This document shows positions 7,896-15,379 of a DNA stretch of 18,816 bases, piece after piece. The notes under the pieces are model-generated. The model was not told the DNA's origin, searched no databases, and saw only the letters and a program-made list of their open reading frames with translations. Source of the stretch: PUMD01 sp964599275. Lineage in GTDB: Bacteria > Bacillota > Sulfobacillia > SLMV01. The first letter of the stretch is position 1, and every line of letters begins with the position of its first letter. The position numbers and the translations under genes are program-made. The stretch lies in NCBI GenBank assembly GCA_964599275.1, contig CAZRFK010000032.1, positions 1 to 18,816 on the forward strand. Reading direction: 5' to 3'.

Positions 7896-8612
7896 TTAAA
7901 CTACGGGAGAGTCTTCTTTCATTCGCTTTGCTCGCTGCAAATATTCAGGCAGCCCTATCTGAGAAGGACATACATAAGAGCAAAGCTCGCAGTTAATACA
8001 ATCCTCGGGATGGAGCCGTTTCAGCATTTCGCGGTCATCCATCTCCTCTGCTTCCATAATCAGAACAGGATAGAGATTCATCTTGCAGGCCTCCACACAG
8101 TAGCTGCATCGGATGCAGTCAGAAGCTTCACCGGTATATGACCCTACCTTCTTATCTCTATCGGAGGATGAACCAAAAGTAGGGAAATTTTTGAACTTAC
8201 TTCGGGCATCACGGTGCACCTGCCGAAACTTATCACTGTTCAGACCAATAAGTCCGTAACTATACGCCATGTCCTGCAGGTCACAATCTCCAGCCATATC
8301 ACAATTCACACAGTTACAATCATGTTGGCTGAATATCAGGTCAACAAGCTGCCTGCGCCAGGATTCGAGATCCTCATCGAAGGCAACAACTTCCAGACCT
8401 TCGCTAACCTCGGTGGTGCAAGCTGGAGCAGGCCATTCACTGCCATCTATTTTTACCACACAAAGCCGGCAGGAAGCCGTCGGGCTCAGACGGGGATGAT
8501 GGCACAGGCCGGGAATCTCTAAACCTGCTTCTCGAGCGGTCTCCAGGAGATTAGCGCCTTCAGCAGCCTGAATCTCCCTTCCATCAATTTCAATGGTTAC
8601 TTTCTTAGCCAT
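7896..8612 (-). CDS. Chimeric Fe-S subunit: NuoG/HoxU-type N-terminus with RnfC-like 2[4Fe-4S] domain
   Basis: A 238-residue cytosolic electron-transfer subunit without heme or membrane segments. Residues 1-80 are a plant-type [2Fe-2S] ferredoxin domain (Cys37, Cys48, Cys51, Cys65). Next comes the NuoG/FdhA His-Cys [4Fe-4S] motif: His97, Cys101, Cys104, Cys110. The remainder differs from NuoG. CIRCSYCVEAC (Cys166/169/172/176) and CINCELCSYVCPSQIGLPEY (Cys205/208/211/215) resemble the tandem clusters of RnfC, including the CSYVCPS signature followed by a QRAK-like helix. The gene sits 60 bases behind the NuoF-like gene with a GGGGAG ribosome site. The normal NuoG/FdhA chain continues into its own 2[4Fe-4S] and molybdopterin domains; here those are in the RnfD-fused protein of the same operon. 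I infer a bridge between the NuoEF module and an Rnf-like membrane partner. Confidence 0.85.
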   Translation of the reverse strand: MAKKVTIEIDGREIQAAEGANLLETAREAGLEIPGLCHHPRLSPTASCRLCVVKIDGSEWPAPACTTEVSEGLEVVAFDEDLESWRRQLVDLIFSQHDCNCVNCDMAGDCDLQDMAYSYGLIGLNSDKFRQVHRDARSKFKNFPTFGSSSDRDKKVGSYTGEASDCIRCSYCVEACKMNLYPVLIMEAEEMDDREMLKRLHPEDCINCELCSYVCPSQIGLPEYLQRAKRMKEDSPVV

Positions 8613-8672
8613 AACTGGTTTCTCCCCTCTATCAAAAGCAGCAGTCCATCATTAATAAGCTCAACCGCACTG

Positions 8673-10565
8673 TCAGGATGCTGCTGAAACATCTTCGTCC
8701 CTCTCGGTTCCCGTCAGGATATTGATCGCATCAAATGGGCATTCTTCGTTGCAAGCTCCGCATCGAACACATTCTGAATCATCAAGTTGGTACGGAGCAT
8801 CTCCCGGAGTGCCTGAAATGGCATCTACTGGACATATTTTCCGACACATATCACAGGCCCGACAGAGTTCCTTATCTATTGCATAGCTGATCAGTTCCCG
8901 ACAAACACGGGCGGGACACGCCTTCTCATAAATGTGGGCTTCATATTCATCTTTAAAATATTCAAGTGTAGAAAGAATGGGATTAGGAGCGGAATCACCC
9001 AGACCGCACAGGGACGTTCTTCGAATGGTCTCAGCAAGAGCCTCGAGCTGCTCGATGTCGCTCTCCTGTCCTTCACCCTGGGTAATGCGCTCAAGAATCT
9101 CCAGCATCTCGGGAATACCATTTCGACAGGGCAAGCATTTACCACATGATTCATCAACAAGAAACTCCAGGAAATACTTGGCCACATCTACCATGCAGGT
9201 ATTCTCGTCCATCACTACCATTCCGCCTGACCCCATCATGGACCCTACCTCACTGAGTTTTTCAAAATCCACTGACAGATCCAGCAGGTCTTTGGGAATG
9301 CAACCTCCAGACGGGCCTCCCGTCTGAACCGCCTTCACTTCTTTGTCATCTGGGATTCCTCCCCCGATGTCGAAAACTATCTCTCGCAGGGTAACTCCCA
9401 TGGGGACCTCAATGAGACCAGTATTCCTCACTTTACCGACCAATGAGAATATTTTTGTGCCCTTGCTTTCTTCTGTGCCAATAGAACTGAACCATTCTGC
9501 ACCTTTATTTATGATAAACGGCACATTACCAAATGTCTCTACATTGTTCAGGACAGTAGGTTTACCCCAAAGGCCCTGCTCAGTAGAACGAGGTGGGGTT
9601 TGTCTTGGACGAGCACTCCTGCCTTCAATGGAAGCCATCAAAGCCGTTGACTCACCCGCAACAAAAGCCCCAGAACCCTTCATGATCTCCAAGTCAAAAT
9701 CAAAATCGGTTCCCAGAATATTTTCTCCTAAGAAACCATGTTCTCTGGCCTGCTCCAGGGCAATCTGTGTATGCTTCACAGCCCGAGGATATTCCGTACG
9801 GACATAAATGATTCCTTCTTTAGCTCCAATGGCATACCCACCGATAATCATTCCTTCAATTATCAGGTGAGGGTTACCCTCAAGTAGACTCCTGTCCATG
9901 TAGGCACCAGGGTCCCCTTCATCCGCGTTACAGATAATGTACTTCGGTTCAGCAGGTTCCTGTCTGCAGTACTGCCATTTGAGTCCGGCGGGGAATCCCG
10001 CTCCCCCTCGACCTCTGAGATTTGCCTTCTTGATTTCCTCTATGACATCCTCGGGTGTCATATCCTGCAAAACCTTTGCTAAAGCTGAATATCCATCAAC
10101 GGCGATATATCCCTGCAAATGAGTGGGATCAATAACTCCGTTACCTTCAAAGGCAATTCTCTCCTGATGCGCATAGAAAGGCACCTGATCCTCCAGGGCA
10201 ATTTTTTCAGAGGTTTCAGGTTCCACATAGAGCAAGCGGTCAATCAGTTCATCATTGAAAACCGATCGTTCCAGTATCTCAGGCACGTCTTCAGGCTCAA
10301 CTTGAATATAAAGCATATTTTCCGGCCTCAGTACTACCAGGGGACCCTGCTCACAGAACCCGTGACAGCCGGTCACCCTCATCTCGACTTTATCTTTATC
10401 TACTCCCTCAAGTTCATCCTGGAAAGCATCAATGACCTTCTGGCATCCGGAACCCTGACATCCTGTACCTCCACAGATTGTCAACCAGCATTTATCAGAA
10501 TAATCTTCATTTTGAACTTGATCGCTCCAGGTCCAGAAATCTTTTAGTGAGCTTATTCTAGTCAT
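8673..10565 (-). CDS. nuoF: NuoF/HydB-like NAD(P)H-FMN dehydrogenase subunit with C-terminal ferredoxin domain
   Basis: This 630-residue protein is the probable NAD(P)H site of the complex. Domains in order: an N-terminal thioredoxin-like [2Fe-2S] domain (Cys31, Cys36, Cys67, Cys71); the NuoF core with the nucleotide/FMN motif NLRGRGGAGFPAGLKW (182-197) and ICNADEGDPGAYMDRS (211-226); an SLBB-like region; the N3-type [4Fe-4S] motif ESCGKCLPCRNG with Cys474/477/480/520; and a C-terminal 2[4Fe-4S] domain with Cys568/571/574/578 and Cys599/602/605/609. This layout is that of HydB/HndC of electron-bifurcating or NAD(P)-linked hydrogenases and formate dehydrogenases, not of respiratory NuoF, which lacks both end domains. 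The ATG (10565) overlaps the NuoE stop in ATGACTAG, with AAGGTGG six bases upstream, implying translational coupling. The longer frame to 10616 is rejected because it only reads into nuoE. The gene symbol is by family only. Confidence 0.92.
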   Translation of the reverse strand: MTRISSLKDFWTWSDQVQNEDYSDKCWLTICGGTGCQGSGCQKVIDAFQDELEGVDKDKVEMRVTGCHGFCEQGPLVVLRPENMLYIQVEPEDVPEILERSVFNDELIDRLLYVEPETSEKIALEDQVPFYAHQERIAFEGNGVIDPTHLQGYIAVDGYSALAKVLQDMTPEDVIEEIKKANLRGRGGAGFPAGLKWQYCRQEPAEPKYIICNADEGDPGAYMDRSLLEGNPHLIIEGMIIGGYAIGAKEGIIYVRTEYPRAVKHTQIALEQAREHGFLGENILGTDFDFDLEIMKGSGAFVAGESTALMASIEGRSARPRQTPPRSTEQGLWGKPTVLNNVETFGNVPFIINKGAEWFSSIGTEESKGTKIFSLVGKVRNTGLIEVPMGVTLREIVFDIGGGIPDDKEVKAVQTGGPSGGCIPKDLLDLSVDFEKLSEVGSMMGSGGMVVMDENTCMVDVAKYFLEFLVDESCGKCLPCRNGIPEMLEILERITQGEGQESDIEQLEALAETIRRTSLCGLGDSAPNPILSTLEYFKDEYEAHIYEKACPARVCRELISYAIDKELCRACDMCRKICPVDAISGTPGDAPYQLDDSECVRCGACNEECPFDAINILTGTERDEDVSAAS

Positions 10566-11046
10566 CAGTATCCACCTTCTCCGACTTCTCAAGATCCTCC
10601 AGCAGTGCAGACACATCTTTCTGGGTTATCTTCCCGTAATATTCCCCATCAGCTACAACCACTGGCGCAATAGCGCAACAACCAACACAACGTGCAGTTT
10701 CCAGGGAGAATTTGCGATCGGGGGTAACCCCGCCCACTTCAATACCTAAGTGCCTTTCCAGTTCCGAGATAACCATCGGAGCACCCCGCACATGACACGC
10801 AGTACCAGTGCAGACGCTTATTTCATGTTCGCCCAAAGGCTGCAGACGGAATCCATCATAAAATGTAGCAATGCTATAAAGTTTAACTAACTGGACACCC
10901 AGTTCATCTGCCGCCTTCACCAGGGCACTCTCAGGGAGCCATCCGTGCTCAGCCTGAATCTGCTGCAACACTGTGATGGGATTTCGGTCAGTTCCCCGTT
11001 TATTTACTGCTGACATATGCTCAATTTGTGCTTGCTTCTCTGACAC
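10558..11046 (-). CDS. nuoE: NuoE-like [2Fe-2S] subunit
   Basis: A thioredoxin-fold [2Fe-2S] protein of about 162 residues, partner of the NuoF-like subunit in passing electrons from FMN. It carries the family's four cluster cysteines in CTGTACHVRGA (two) and CVGCCAIAP (two), at residues 79, 84, 120 and 124 of this start, plus the usual helical N-terminus with VLQQIQAEHGWLPESAL. The preferred start is GTG 11046, eight bases after GGAGG; an in-frame GTG at 11055 overlaps that site. The first 26 bases overlap the end of the RnfD-fused gene and the last 8 overlap nuoF, so all three are likely translated together. Such NuoE-HydB pairs feed hydrogenases, formate dehydrogenases or respiratory complexes; here no hydrogenase gene is present. 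Confidence 0.92.
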   Translation of the reverse strand: MSEKQAQIEHMSAVNKRGTDRNPITVLQQIQAEHGWLPESALVKAADELGVQLVKLYSIATFYDGFRLQPLGEHEISVCTGTACHVRGAPMVISELERHLGIEVGGVTPDRKFSLETARCVGCCAIAPVVVADGEYYGKITQKDVSALLEDLEKSEKVDTDD

Positions 11047-14000
11047 TGGTTGCACCTCCGAATGAAATAGTCTCCAGTTTATCTACTCTGCAGGGTACTG
11101 CTCCCCGTATCAGCGAACTTTTGTCTTCGTTATTGAGCAAGAAGCGCGGGGGTGCGCCTTGTGTTATCAACGGCAAAAACACAGAACCTCGAGCAACCCT
11201 GTCGGTTATCTTGGCTGTTGTCTCCAGTTCCCCGGTCTGAGTAGTTATCTGGATATTATCGCCCTCTAGAATGTTCAACTCTTCTGCATCATCAGGGTGA
11301 ATTTCGGCAAAGTCGAATTCTTGTTGTTCACGCCAGTTGAGACTGAGAGAACCTGGAACATCACTGAAAAGCATTCGGCTAGAAGATAATGCCAGGGGAT
11401 ATCGCTGGTCATTCTGCTGCTGTTCGTCGAACTCCACTTTATGGAACTTAGCCCGTTTCCTCGTGAATCCATCTCTGTACAGGTAAGTCGTTCCATTCTG
11501 AGACTCCTCTACTTTGGGCCACTGAATTCCCTCGTCACCTATGCTCGAGAAACTAACGCCGCTGTAAGCCGGCACCAGTTTTGCAGCCTCATCTATAATT
11601 TCAGACGGATGTTGATAGTTCATGGGATAGTCCAATTCAGCAGAGAGGGCACACAGGATCTCCCACGCTGGCTGAACCTGCCTCGGCGGCTCAACTGCCT
11701 TACGAACTCGACTGATGCGACGCTCCGTACTGGTGAAAGTACCGTCTTCCTCTGCATAGGTTGTCAGAGGTAGAACCACATCTGCCTGTCGAGCGGTATC
11801 AGTCAGCTGTCTATCCATAACCACCAGGAAATCCAGAGATTCCAGGGCAGAAGCAACTCGAGCCGACTCTGGCGCAGACACAGCTGGATCACTGGCCATA
11901 ATCAACATCGCTTTTATCGCACCAGCTGCAGCCTCATCAAACATCTCAGATGCATCCACTCCTGGATTTGCTGGAACATCCCTGTTCCATGCAGAAGCAA
12001 ACTTTTCTCGCTCCTCCTGCTCGGAAACATCTCCATAACCAGGCAGCGAATCAGGCAGCACTCCCATGTCCACGCTCCCCTGGAGATTGTTTTGACTCAT
12101 CAGAGGATTGACGCCTGCGGCGGGTTTACCAACATTGCCGGTCATAAGAGCCAAGTTGGTCATGGCAAGGACCTTGTCGACACCATCAGCGTGCTCAGAA
12201 TATACGATGGATGCACTGTCTGCCTGAGCATAAATCCTGGCTGCATCAACCAGCTGCTGAGCAGGAAGTCCAGTGAGCTTTGCGACTTGCTCTGGCTGAT
12301 AATCTTTCAAACCTTCTTTGAAGTCTGAGAAACCCTCAGTCCGTCCGTCAATGAATTCCTCATCGTGCATCTGCTGTTCCAAGATCACATTCATCATACC
12401 GTTTAGCCAGGCCACATCGGTACCGTATTTCGGCCTGAGCCATATGGTTGCCCAGTTGGCAAGATCAGTTCGTCGCGGATCAACCACAAGGAGATCGGTA
12501 CCGTGGTTATCCACAGCATCCTTGATGATTATTGCCGCAACAGGATTGGATTGAGTTATATTGGAATTTGGAGGAATTAAAATGCAATCGGCATCTCTGA
12601 GTTCCTCAAGCGAATTAGTCATTGCCGGATAACCAAACGCTGCATTCAGGCCAGTGAGCGTAGAAATATGATTGGCCCGGTCCAGAGTGTCTACATTATT
12701 AGTTCCTATTACAGCCCTCATGAGTTTCTGGAATAAGTAACTATCTTCATTAGTAGCATCAGCCGTTGAAAGCCCAGCGACAGAATCAGCGCCGTAGTCT
12801 TCCTTGACACTTGAAAATCCCTGAGCTACTTCATTGATGGCGCGTTGCCAGGATACAGGCTCCAGTCGGTCATTCTGACGCAGAAGAGGTCGGGTGATAC
12901 GATCTTCAGGGGTAACTTTTGTAAAATCAAAACGCCCTTTTATACAGAGGGAGCCGTAATTTGGAATGGCATCACGGCCCAGCACTTTGCCGATTTCGCC
13001 ATTTTCGCACAGAATATTCACCTGACAACCAATACCGCAGTGTGAGCATGTACTATGCTTGATATCAGCATCCCACCTGCGTACAGGAGGAGTTGTTCTC
13101 CGTTCCTGCACCGCACCAGTTGGACAGATCTGCACACATTCTCCACAGCCGTCACACTCTGAAAAACCTCGCTCGCCCAATCCTGCTGTGACTATTATGC
13201 TGCGTCCACGCGAACCGTAATCCAGGACCCCTTTACCCTGGATCTCACTGCACGCTTTTATACATTGAGAACAAGCGATACAGCGGGACGAATTATATGT
13301 CAGTACTGGCGAACTGATATCGGGTGTTGCACTGGTACCATGGAATGGACTGTACTCGCGCAGCTTTTCGCCAAAAGGCTTTTTGATACCGACACGATCA
13401 AAATAGGGAACAAAGGGGTTCAGTATGGCTAGCGCTACGAAAGAAGCTCCGAACAAACCCCATAATTTCAATACCATCGTCAGAAGCGCCAGGACCAGAC
13501 CGAACGAATACTGTCCCTTGATGGTCACTGGGGTGGTTTGTGGTTCTGTGGCCATGTAAAAAGCTAAGAAAATAACACTGCCGGTGAACACGTGAAACGC
13601 TATTCTCAACATTATGTCGCCACCGGTTATTACTCCCATCAAGGCGGCCAGAACGGTCATCCCAGCCAAGAAGCTGACAGTTATTCTCCACTTGAGTTTT
13701 ATCCACATTGCCAAAAGCACACCAGAAACTATGACAGCAACGCCAGATGCTCCACCGATCCATCCATGTGCTTTCCACAGGATTAAACTCCAGGACACAT
13801 TAAGGTTTTCAGTTCCATAAAAGCCTACCTGCTCAGCCAGATCCATTGCTCCAGCGAAACCTTCCTGCGTATACAGGGCATATCTGAGGTGAGAAGGATA
13901 GAACAGCTGGCCGATTGCAAGGGATTCTGGCATCATCCATAAAGCGGTCAGAGTCAAAAGCACCAGAGCTTTCGCTCCAGCAGCAGGGTTTATGATTTTG

Positions 14001-14389
14001 CGACCGAACAATCTCTCCTGCCCCCATTTAAATCCCACCATTGTTAAGGCAGAGATGAAGGCAGTGACATAGTATGGTGATAACTCACCAACACAGAGCC
14101 CGACAATCATTCCGGCCACCAGCGGAGAGTAAGGAGTATCGTATGTCGGTTCACCCAACCGCCACGGCGATTGAAGGTCAATGTACTGCAAAATATAATG
14201 ACAGGCTAAAGCAGTCAAAACAGCAACCAGAATGTTGTATGTTGCCTGTGTGCCCATGGCAAAAACGGCAGCAAGGGCTGGAATACACATGGCAACAAGA
14301 GTCCGAATCATCACCTGATCCTCAGTCAGCTGCGAATGAGGAGCGGTCTTGGAATCTTTCAGTAGATTCGTCTTCTTTGATGTCTCCAT
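11021..14389 (-). CDS. Fusion of RnfD-type membrane subunit with ferredoxin and formate dehydrogenase-like molybdopterin domains
   Basis: A 1122-residue protein built from two normally separate parts. Residues 1-345 are an RnfD/NqrB-type membrane domain with about nine hydrophobic segments, INPAAGAKAL, HGWIGGASG, FYMATEPQTTPVTIKG and AILNPFVPYFD. Residues 365-430 hold two [4Fe-4S] clusters (Cys370/373/376/380, Cys412/415/418/422) in the NuoG/FdhA arrangement. Residues 440-1110 are a molybdopterin oxidoreductase fold with its own [4Fe-4S] site (Cys448/451/455/482), QNNLQGSVDMG and the C-terminal pterin-binding barrel. The closest remembered match is NAD-linked formate dehydrogenase. However, at the Cys/Sec-His position it has Asn573-His574, so metal ligation and formate activity are doubtful. 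The RnfD flavinylation site reads AGAMDLAE, lacking the Thr. There is no Tat signal, so the large domain should be cytosolic. GGAGG lies nine bases before ATG. It is the first gene of the five-gene operon. Confidence 0.9.
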   Translation of the reverse strand: METSKKTNLLKDSKTAPHSQLTEDQVMIRTLVAMCIPALAAVFAMGTQATYNILVAVLTALACHYILQYIDLQSPWRLGEPTYDTPYSPLVAGMIVGLCVGELSPYYVTAFISALTMVGFKWGQERLFGRKIINPAAGAKALVLLTLTALWMMPESLAIGQLFYPSHLRYALYTQEGFAGAMDLAEQVGFYGTENLNVSWSLILWKAHGWIGGASGVAVIVSGVLLAMWIKLKWRITVSFLAGMTVLAALMGVITGGDIMLRIAFHVFTGSVIFLAFYMATEPQTTPVTIKGQYSFGLVLALLTMVLKLWGLFGASFVALAILNPFVPYFDRVGIKKPFGEKLREYSPFHGTSATPDISSPVLTYNSSRCIACSQCIKACSEIQGKGVLDYGSRGRSIIVTAGLGERGFSECDGCGECVQICPTGAVQERRTTPPVRRWDADIKHSTCSHCGIGCQVNILCENGEIGKVLGRDAIPNYGSLCIKGRFDFTKVTPEDRITRPLLRQNDRLEPVSWQRAINEVAQGFSSVKEDYGADSVAGLSTADATNEDSYLFQKLMRAVIGTNNVDTLDRANHISTLTGLNAAFGYPAMTNSLEELRDADCILIPPNSNITQSNPVAAIIIKDAVDNHGTDLLVVDPRRTDLANWATIWLRPKYGTDVAWLNGMMNVILEQQMHDEEFIDGRTEGFSDFKEGLKDYQPEQVAKLTGLPAQQLVDAARIYAQADSASIVYSEHADGVDKVLAMTNLALMTGNVGKPAAGVNPLMSQNNLQGSVDMGVLPDSLPGYGDVSEQEEREKFASAWNRDVPANPGVDASEMFDEAAAGAIKAMLIMASDPAVSAPESARVASALESLDFLVVMDRQLTDTARQADVVLPLTTYAEEDGTFTSTERRISRVRKAVEPPRQVQPAWEILCALSAELDYPMNYQHPSEIIDEAAKLVPAYSGVSFSSIGDEGIQWPKVEESQNGTTYLYRDGFTRKRAKFHKVEFDEQQQNDQRYPLALSSSRMLFSDVPGSLSLNWREQQEFDFAEIHPDDAEELNILEGDNIQITTQTGELETTAKITDRVARGSVFLPLITQGAPPRFLLNNEDKSSLIRGAVPCRVDKLETISFGGATSVREASTN

Positions 14390-14477
14390 TCATTGATACC
14401 TCCCGGCAAAAATGTTCGAATAAGTGCTTATGTTGCGTGGTTCCGGGTTGAAAAAGACCAGTAAAACGTGTGCAGGG

Positions 14478-14503
14478 TGTAAACAATAAAGTTAAAGTTT
14501 ACA
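14478..14503 (-). promoter_or_regulatory. Candidate operator: inverted repeat upstream of the redox operon
   Basis: TGTAAAC (14478-14484) and GTTTACA (14497-14503) form a perfect 7-bp inverted repeat with a 12-base AT-rich spacer, placing the half-site centres 19 bases apart, about two helical turns. It lies about 90-115 bases before the start of the RnfD fusion gene. It does not match the Rex consensus TTGTGAAnnnnTTCACAA. No confident -35/-10 pair could be assigned in this region. A binding site for a dimeric regulator is an inference. Confidence 0.35.
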
Positions 14504-14633
14504 AAACAGGTCGGAGGTCAATAATCTGATGCGGTTAAAAAAGAAACTTGAGAATCAGGAAATAAGGCGGGATAGGCAGCGAAATACTTTAAATGTTTAA
14601 CAATTTCACACCGTAGCCTTGTTGAATCTGTAA

Positions 14634-14929
14634 CACAACGATGCGTATGTACTGCAAGGCAGTGCCAAGGCTCCAAACCCCCTACCCGATTTCTACGCTC
14701 AAATTCCTAACTCCCCACGCGAAGTCAAACAGGAAAATATATTTTGTGTAGTTAATCACAAACCTCTTGTGGGTATAGTACTTGACTGGTTGCAAGATAG
14801 TCAAGCAACCGCCAAAGTATTTATCAAATTGCTGGATAAATGGGCGCAAATGGTTGTGCAACTTTGAGGACAGTTCTGCGAGGGGATAATGAGCGGAAAG
14901 AAATGGAACCGAAATACCCAAAAATATAA
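14634..14929 (+). pseudogene. Possible remnant of a GNAT acetyltransferase gene
   Basis: Between the two minus-strand groups the plus strand holds a protein-like frame with no start codon at its beginning. It runs 77 codons after a TAA to a TGA at 14865-14867, including ENIFCVVNHKPLVGIVLDWL, which resembles the strand pair before the acetyl-CoA site of GNAT enzymes. In another frame, overlapping from about 14840, the sequence continues with CATLRTVLRGDNERKEM, like the conserved L-x-V-x-x-x-N region further on in the same fold, and ends at TAA 14927-14929. A frameshift plus a missing N-terminus would explain this. The match is from memory and weak; chance coding-like sequence is possible. Confidence 0.3.
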
Positions 14930-14932
14930 AGG

Positions 14933-15364
14933 TCAGCGTATGATTTCATCAACATCTAAGCCCTCGTCTTCACCGATCAGCTCAACCACCACTTCATTCG
15001 GTACACAGATGGCCCGATCCCCTGGCCTGGTCAACCATCCGGTACGGACACAGATTTGACGGGGGCAATCTGCATCGACCAGACGTGCCCGATGACCGTC
15101 AATTTCCAGCACTAATACCCCAATCGTGCCCTCCACAACATACTCATCTTCGTCAGGAAGCTCGACTCGCAGAGAAATCTCCTGGGGTGCCGTCGATGAT
15201 AGATGCCGGACCTGAACCAGGTCTGGCTGCTGATCCCTTCCACCCAGCTGGGTCATAGCAAAACTGGCTGTTAACGCCAGAAGTAATACTACCGCAAGAA
15301 TCACAATATCTGCTGAGGTCATGTGCTCACGTAAAAACGCCACTAAATTGCTCAGAAACCTCAT
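14933..15364 (-). CDS. Membrane-anchored NusG domain II protein
   Basis: A 143-residue protein with one N-terminal membrane anchor (about 19-40, DIVILAVVLLLALTASFAM) and an extracytoplasmic NusG_II domain. The domain ends in the family signature DADCPRQICVRTGW...AICVPNEVVVEL, with Cys100, Cys105 and Cys120. Such proteins recur beside ApbE, Rnf-type and FMN-binding genes in Firmicutes; their biochemical role is unknown, though the conserved cysteines suggest redox or metal chemistry. It starts 15 bases after the apbE stop with GGTGA before ATG, so the two form an operon. Placement here supports a link to the flavinylated electron-transfer proteins on both sides. No terminator is apparent after its stop. 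Confidence 0.85.
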   Translation of the reverse strand: MRFLSNLVAFLREHMTSADIVILAVVLLLALTASFAMTQLGGRDQQPDLVQVRHLSSTAPQEISLRVELPDEDEYVVEGTIGVLVLEIDGHRARLVDADCPRQICVRTGWLTRPGDRAICVPNEVVVELIGEDEGLDVDEIIR

Positions 15365-15379
15365 TATATCACCAATCCA

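Noticed and set aside
10566..10616. Extension of the NuoF-like frame upstream of 10565
   Set aside because: It lies inside nuoE, and a good ribosome site with stop/start overlap supports ATG 10565.
14478..14503. Rex (NADH-sensing) operator
   Set aside because: The repeat TGTAAAC-N12-GTTTACA differs from the Rex consensus in sequence and spacing.
14682..14921. Minus-strand frame of 79 codons
   Set aside because: No ribosome site or family resemblance; the plus strand of the same region looks more protein-like.
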